Shown: piece after piece, positions 27,571-31,885 of the stretch
How positions within the stretch are numbered: the first letter of the stretch is position 1
Layout: every line of letters begins with the position of its first letter
Assembly (NCBI GenBank): GCA_902651635.1
Contig: CACRSC010000006.1
Location: forward strand, 174,314 to 206,198
Source: Mastigamoeba balamuthi
Taxonomy: Eukaryota; Evosea; Mastigamoebida; Mastigamoebidae
Direction of reading: 5' to 3'
DNA: 31,885 bases
Program-made: the position numbers and the translations under genes
The notes under the pieces: generated by a model
Databases searched by the model: none
The model's input: only the letters and a program-made list of their open reading frames with translations
Told to the model about the DNA's origin: nothing

Positions 27571-29916
27571 ATGTCTTCCCTTGTTAGTGGTGTCGCCCTC
27601 GCTCCTCTCCCCCGTTCACAGCCTCTGCTGATGGCCTGTGTTGGGAAGGACGAGCTGCGGGAGAAATTAGCCGCGGTCAGCAGGACACTCGACCCGCTCG
27701 AAGCCTACCAGTTGCTCTCGCTCGAGGCCATGATTCTCGGCGTTGCACCGCTGTCGGTGTTCCTTTCCAGAGTGCCGGGGCGCGGCACGCACGAATCCGA
27801 GCAATTCGAGAGAAGCCACAAGAAGTCACCCGCCAAGGCTCTGCTCGAGCTGGCGCAAGCACAAGAAGCGCTGCGTTTGGAAGCAGTGCGCGCGCCTCTT
27901 TCCCAACCCCCCCCCTTTTTTTGCGTTCTCAACCCCCAGCCGGACTGGTACAGCAACTCCACGCCAGGGACCTGATCGGCAACGGCGGGACAGAAGCCCA
28001 GACAATGATGGGCGCCGTAGAGAGGGCGCTCCTGATGTACTTCTGGGACCCAAAAGTCATGCTGAGCTTGAGGTCCGCCGACTGCGTGCTCTCGGCGCTT
28101 CAGCTTCCACGTACGCATAACTTTCCCCTTCACACACACTCTCTCACACCAAACACCTCCCCTTGCTCCACACATGCAGCGCTGCCAGCGGCGACCACCT
28201 CGACACTCCTGTTCGCCACCTCCCCTCTCTGAAACCAACGACCTTCGCTTACACCGCGCGTGCGCACGGAGCAGGATGCGAGTGGCGCAGCTGAGCACGC
28301 AAACCAGTCGGGCTGCCACTGGGGACACCATCTTGCAACAGCCTGCCACCGACCCGGAGACCTTTCTGCCAGCCGACCAAGACAAGAAGCCGGGCGCAAC
28401 GTGGGGGGACCAGGCCCTGTGGGCGGCAATCCACAAGTCTCAGAAGGTCTCGGAAGCCTCCTCGGCGAAGCGCCAGAGGGTCGACGGCAGCCCTGCTCGT
28501 TGTCTGACCTCTGGCACCCCCCAGCACAAGGGCACGTTCGAGGAGCTGTGCAAGCACGCGCCAGAGGAAGCCTGCTTCCAGTGGGTTTCCCTGGGGACGG
28601 TTACTCAGAAGAGCATGGGCCGCATCGACTGCGTCCTCGTCGAGCAGCGGCAGGCCTCCGTCCCCGACCGGCACTTTGACGCTCACGCAATCAAGGCCGT
28701 CCTCGAGCTGAAGAAGAAGAAGCACTTCGTCAAGGGCACCATCACCTGGAGCTCAGACGGTACGCATCTCGACGATCCTCCCCACCCCCGTCCTCACGGT
28801 GTAGCACCTGTAGAAATCGGGCAGGCAGCCGAGTACGCGCGGCACGTTCTGAAGAATTCTGCTGCTGCTTCACGGGACAGGGTTCTGTTCTTCGTCAGTG
28901 ACCTCGACCACGTGCAGATCTTCTCTGTCTCGACCAGCAGCGACGTCCTTAACCCGTTTTGGTTCGTTCCCCTTCCCGCCACACACGGTGCGCTCCTAAA
29001 ATCCGACTGCCTACCGTGCGTGCGCAGCTACAAGAGAACCGACGTCCTCCCTGACGCGAAGAAGTGGCTCACCCACGCGCTGTACATGGCCGCCGACTTC
29101 TACACGACCGAGCTGCGTTTTGGCAGCGAGCCGCTGCCACAGCTGACGCCCGTCGGTGAGGGCCTGACCAGCCAGGTGTTCCAGACAACGCTGGGCGGAG
29201 ACGCTGTCGCGGTGAAGGTTCTGCGCCCGAAGTACGTCTCTGCGCGAGATGGCGAGGCCGTGGGCCTCTGTGCATACGAGGTCGGCGTCCTGAAGCAGCT
29301 CGAGGGCATAGACGGAGTCCCGTCTGTCGTCTGTGTGCTCAACGGTGATGCCGGGTTCGTCATGAAGCCCTTCCTCGACGGGAAGATTCCAGCGAGCCCG
29401 TCCTTGCAGTTCCTGCGGCTGCACTTCTCCAACCTCGTCGGCATCCTCCGCTGCGTTCACGAGAGAAACTACGTGCACCGCGACATCCGCCCCACGAACA
29501 TCATGGCAAGTGCCAACAAATCGCCTCACCTGTTCTTACTCGATTCCCCCACCCCCCTTCCCCAGACGAGTCTGAGCAAGACGTATCTCATTGACTGGGG
29601 CTACGCCGCGAGGGCGGATGACCCGTGCGCGTACAGCGGGACAGTGTGCACGGCATCTGACCGCGTGCTCGACTTGATGCATGGCAATGGCGGCGGCTGC
29701 GTTTTGCCTGCGGACGACCTCGTGTCCCTCGTTCGTTCATGTGCTCTGTGCGTGTCGTCCAGCGACATGCCGTACGAAAACAAGCCGATCCTGTTCAAGC
29801 AGTACTGGCAGACACGCGTGCCAGCGAGGTCGCAGTGGCACGCCGCGACGGAGGCGGCGAAGCGCACGGACTACGCCGCTCTCAGGTTATTCTTTGCTGA
29901 GACTTTGCTCATTTAA
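27571..29916 (+). CDS. Crinkler-like protein: PD-(D/E)XK nuclease-like domain fused to protein kinase
   Basis: Working exons are 27571-27874, 27940-28085, 28180-28759, 28805-29505 and 29566-29916, 693 residues in frame. The start (27571 or 27631) and second intron are uncertain, and the first two exons could be a separate gene. The N terminus is helical. The middle has a restriction-endonuclease-like pattern: GRIDCVLV (Asp), AVLELKKKK (Glu-x-Lys) and, after a 45-base intron, GQAAEYARHVL (Gln...Tyr helix). The C-terminal kinase has a Gly loop (GEGLTSQVFQ), AVKVLRP (Lys), an alpha-C Glu, HRDIRPTN and DWG in place of DFG. The 60-base intron between HRD and DWG uses a GC donor (GCAAGT). This nuclease-plus-kinase layout, with HRD-x(3)-N and a variant DFG, is that of crinkler/RHS-type effectors spread with transposons. 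No signal peptide is seen; an intracellular or conflict-related role is inferred. Confidence 0.7.
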
Positions 29917-30484
29917 GACACCGGCACAAGAGCTACAGCACTCCTGGAGCGGCCTTGCCGCCGCAGTGGCCAAGGCGCAGCAGATCGAGCATGCGGCCCT
30001 CTACTGATCAAACACCACACCTGGGTCCCCCACCAAACCAACACGCGGTTCAAAGCATAAGAGAAACCGAGCTGTCTCCTTATTGTCTGCTTGCGTGGGG
30101 GGGGGACGGCGTGTCTGCGACACGGTCATATGTGGGTTGGCAGAACCTTGGGAACTGGAACTGAGGGGTCGAGGCACCTTTGCCCCTCAGCGACTGTGCC
30201 CTTCGCGCAGTACCGCACAGGCCCAGAGGTCCCCAGAGGGAACCTTCTGGAACCTTGCGGGCCAGGGCCGCTGAAGCGTGCCGTGGGGTGCTTTGAGACT
30301 GGGGTGCCGACTGGTGGGGGCTCGAGGCCACAGCCGAACCCAGTCGGCTGCTCAGCTCCGAGGCAGAAGTAGGAAGACTCCCACCCACCCTTCCTGATCC
30401 ACGAAGCAGCCAACCCTGTTGAAACTCCCGGAGGCAATGATCAGGTACTGCGCGCTACTGAAAAGTGTGCAGGGGGCGCGGCAT
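29917..30484. other. Region between nuclease-kinase gene and recombinase relic
   Basis: No gene is seen. The first 100 bases are probably the 3' end of the nuclease-kinase gene. The rest is GC-rich DNA with a G9 run near 30097-30105. Short open frames on both strands have no motif. Confidence 0.4.
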
Positions 30485-31267
30485 TCAGACTTCTGGCATG
30501 TACTGCTGCTCAATGCTCTCAGCATGGCAGTACAGCATCATTGCCTTGACCGAGCACCAGCACCCCAGCTCCTGCAGCTTGCTCTTCAGGGTGTTGGCGG
30601 TGAGGAGATCGGAGCAGCGCCCATGGCAGAGCCTGTGGAAGTGGGCCTGCTGCCCGAGCATGGCCTTGAGGTGGCCGTTGACGTTCGCCATGAGGGGAGC
30701 CGGGGCGCAGATGTGCACAAGGGCCCACTCCATCCTCAAGAGCCACTCGCCCAAGAGGGACTCAAATGGGAAGAACGTGGACGTGCCCTGGGCCAGTACA
30801 TTGGTCCTGCTGCGATCGAGGTACAGGGTGTAGCCACGCGGCCCACATGTGATGCAGCCACGGCCCTCCCATATGTCGGCGGCCTTGCTCCAGCACAGCA
30901 GGAATGCATAGCCGATCGTGATGATCGTGGCCGTCACCTTGCCCTTCGCAGTCGTGCAGGCCACCTGCGCACACTCACACATGATGGGCCACGTGCACGC
31001 GAAGTGCTGGGCCAGGGAGATGTTGTGGTAGCCCTGCAGGAGCTCCTTGATGCACTGGTGCACCGCCACACTCTGCTCCCTCTTGACACTGAGAACACAG
31101 TCGCAGAGGCACAGCCAGCTGCACACGGGGTTGATGGTCTCGTAGTGCATGCTGCTGTCAAAGCAGTCAATGAAAAAGCACTCGAGCAGCTCAACTGTCA
31201 GCGGGCCCATGTTGGTCTTGTACCAGCACTTGAAGAAGCGCATGCCTGCTGCATAGTTCTTGATCAT
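30485..31267 (-). pseudogene. Tyrosine recombinase relic (DIRS/Ngaro/Crypton-like), nearly full length
   Basis: The minus strand is open for 260 codons. The first half is a helical N-terminal core-binding-like domain (MIKNYAAGMRFFKCWYKTN...). The catalytic half begins with TIITIGYAFLLCWSKAADIW, GYTLYLDRSRTN and ends with LKSKLQELGCWCSVKAMMLY. The order and spacing match the YR catalytic domain (helix carrying box I, beta-sheet, then ...LG.W.S....Y). The box I Arg position appears to be Cys or Trp and I cannot place an intact H-x-x-R, so it is probably inactive. Its Cys/Trp-rich codons suggest Arg codons decayed by C-to-T change. Together with the 27087-27524 fragment it brackets the nuclease-kinase gene in the same orientation. 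Confidence 0.5.
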
Positions 31268-31885
31268 GCACGGGGCCCAGCCTGTGAGTTGCAGCTGCTG
31301 TGCGCGGTCCCCAGCTGCATGCAGGGTGCTGCATTAGAGGCCGACCGAGGTCACCCACAGCTGGTGGCCCGCGAAGGGGAAGCCTGCAGCGCCGACAGTG
31401 CAGTGCGGGCGTGCCCAGTGCAGGGCCCGCCAGACCACAGGCATGCGGGGGTGCACTGGCAGTGGCCCGACAGAGGCGATGTATGTGCACAGCCCGCACA
31501 TGCACTGATGGGCAGGAATTCCCATCAAAAGGGTCAAAATCGTAACAATTGATGAATAGCACATGCCCTTAATATCAGAAGCTCTTGTACGCATTTGAAG
31601 CACGATTTCACAGAAATTTTTCAAATCAAGTGATTAGTGACAAAGGCGATATGTGCCAGCATATGTGCCGGGCTATGTGCTGGCGGCACAGCTCGGCCAT
31701 CGACTATGCCGGTGGCACAGTGTATGTGCCAGCATATATGCCGGCCTATGAGTCGGCATGAAGAGTTTCTGTCGTTTTGTGGTCAGTGGTAATCAATAAA
31801 ACATTCAAAGCAGATGCAGTGGCTTTCAATTGTAATAACCAACTGGTTTCATTGCTTTAGTCACACTTAGGGTCAGATTCATCAG
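31268..31885. other. Right-edge non-coding region with repeats
   Basis: The first 280 bases continue the composition of the recombinase relic without a clear frame. Beyond about 31550 the DNA becomes AT-rich and contains the GTGCC/ATATG repeat cluster and, at 31795-31800, an AATAAA on the plus strand. This may be an element terminus; the window ends before a partner repeat could be found. Confidence 0.4.
31650..31750. repeat. Duplicated 28-mer with internal dyads
   Basis: TATGTGCCAGCATATGTGCC and its next eight bases (31650-31677) recur at 31723-31750 with 26 of 28 bases identical. Between them GTGCTGGCGGCACAG and CTATGCCGGTGGCACAG repeat the GCCGGC/GGCAC theme, and inverted TGCC/GGCA pairs allow several alternative hairpins. 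This looks like the structured terminal or subterminal region of a mobile element. Confidence 0.6.

Noticed and set aside
28986-29025. A 40-base intron with GTGCGC donor inside the nuclease-kinase gene
   Set aside because: Removing it breaks the frame; read through, the region is open and plausible.
30419-31552. A 377-codon plus-strand frame as a real gene
   Set aside because: It is the antisense of the recombinase relic, which has the recognisable motifs; the plus-strand translation shows none.
1-31885. CRISPR array or prokaryotic operon structure
   Set aside because: No regularly spaced identical repeats and no ribosome-binding-site-led gene runs; introns and tRNA structure are eukaryotic.

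Overview
The window is nuclear DNA of a GC-rich, intron-dense protist. Most genes are split by short introns, typically 43-130 bases, with CTGAC/CTAAC-like branch sites close to the acceptor. There are two split-promoter tRNA genes and a eukaryotic gene set: coactosin, a SMYD-type SET/MYND protein, a PLAC8 protein, a class I cyclic-nucleotide phosphodiesterase and retroelement remnants. Coactosin, the surface-receptor style of the proteins and the tyrosine-recombinase and Ty3-type relics fit an amoebozoan. A GC-rich archamoeba such as Mastigamoeba is my best guess, but this is inference and species identity is not shown by the sequence.

Layout. 1-2510: no gene I can support; small hairpins, a microsatellite and a 15-base repeat. 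2511-4239 (+): secreted, probably GPI-anchored GH5 beta-mannanase-like enzyme with an ShK-like Cys domain. 4446-8862 (-): receptor phosphodiesterase with two tandem periplasmic-binding-protein-like ectodomains, one membrane helix and an intact PDE domain. 8987-9338 (-): small hydrophilic LEA-like protein. 9449-9519 (+): tRNA-Gly(GCC). 9635-12639 (+): type I membrane protein with CGCG..DPDC cysteine modules. 12640-14034: no gene, one strong hairpin. 14035-15016 (+): coactosin. 15376-16011 (-): unknown helical protein. 16346-18460 (+): MFS transporter. 18550-19007 (-): PLAC8 protein. 19166-21840 (-): receptor with an RCC1-like ectodomain and an intracellular PARP/ART-like domain. 21970-23197 (+): SMYD-type protein, divergent from the ART gene over a 129-base shared promoter. 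23341-23412 (+): tRNA-Cys(GCA). 23779 to about 26.6 kb (-): decayed Ty3/Gypsy element. 27087-27524 (-) and 30485-31267 (-): decayed tyrosine-recombinase relics, which bracket a crinkler-like nuclease-kinase gene at 27571-29916 (+). 31650-31750: repeat-rich tail.

How the genes relate. Three single-pass surface proteins (phosphodiesterase receptor, Cys-module receptor, ART receptor) lie within 17.5 kb. Two of them join an extracellular sensor to an intracellular enzyme that would alter cyclic-nucleotide levels or, if active, ADP-ribosylation. The right-hand 8.5 kb is a transposon graveyard of lower GC carrying one effector-like gene.

Exon models were derived by hand from reading frame, GT(GC)/AG sites and family conservation; every multi-exon model given closes in frame. 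Family names rest on motifs recognised by eye; no database search was run.
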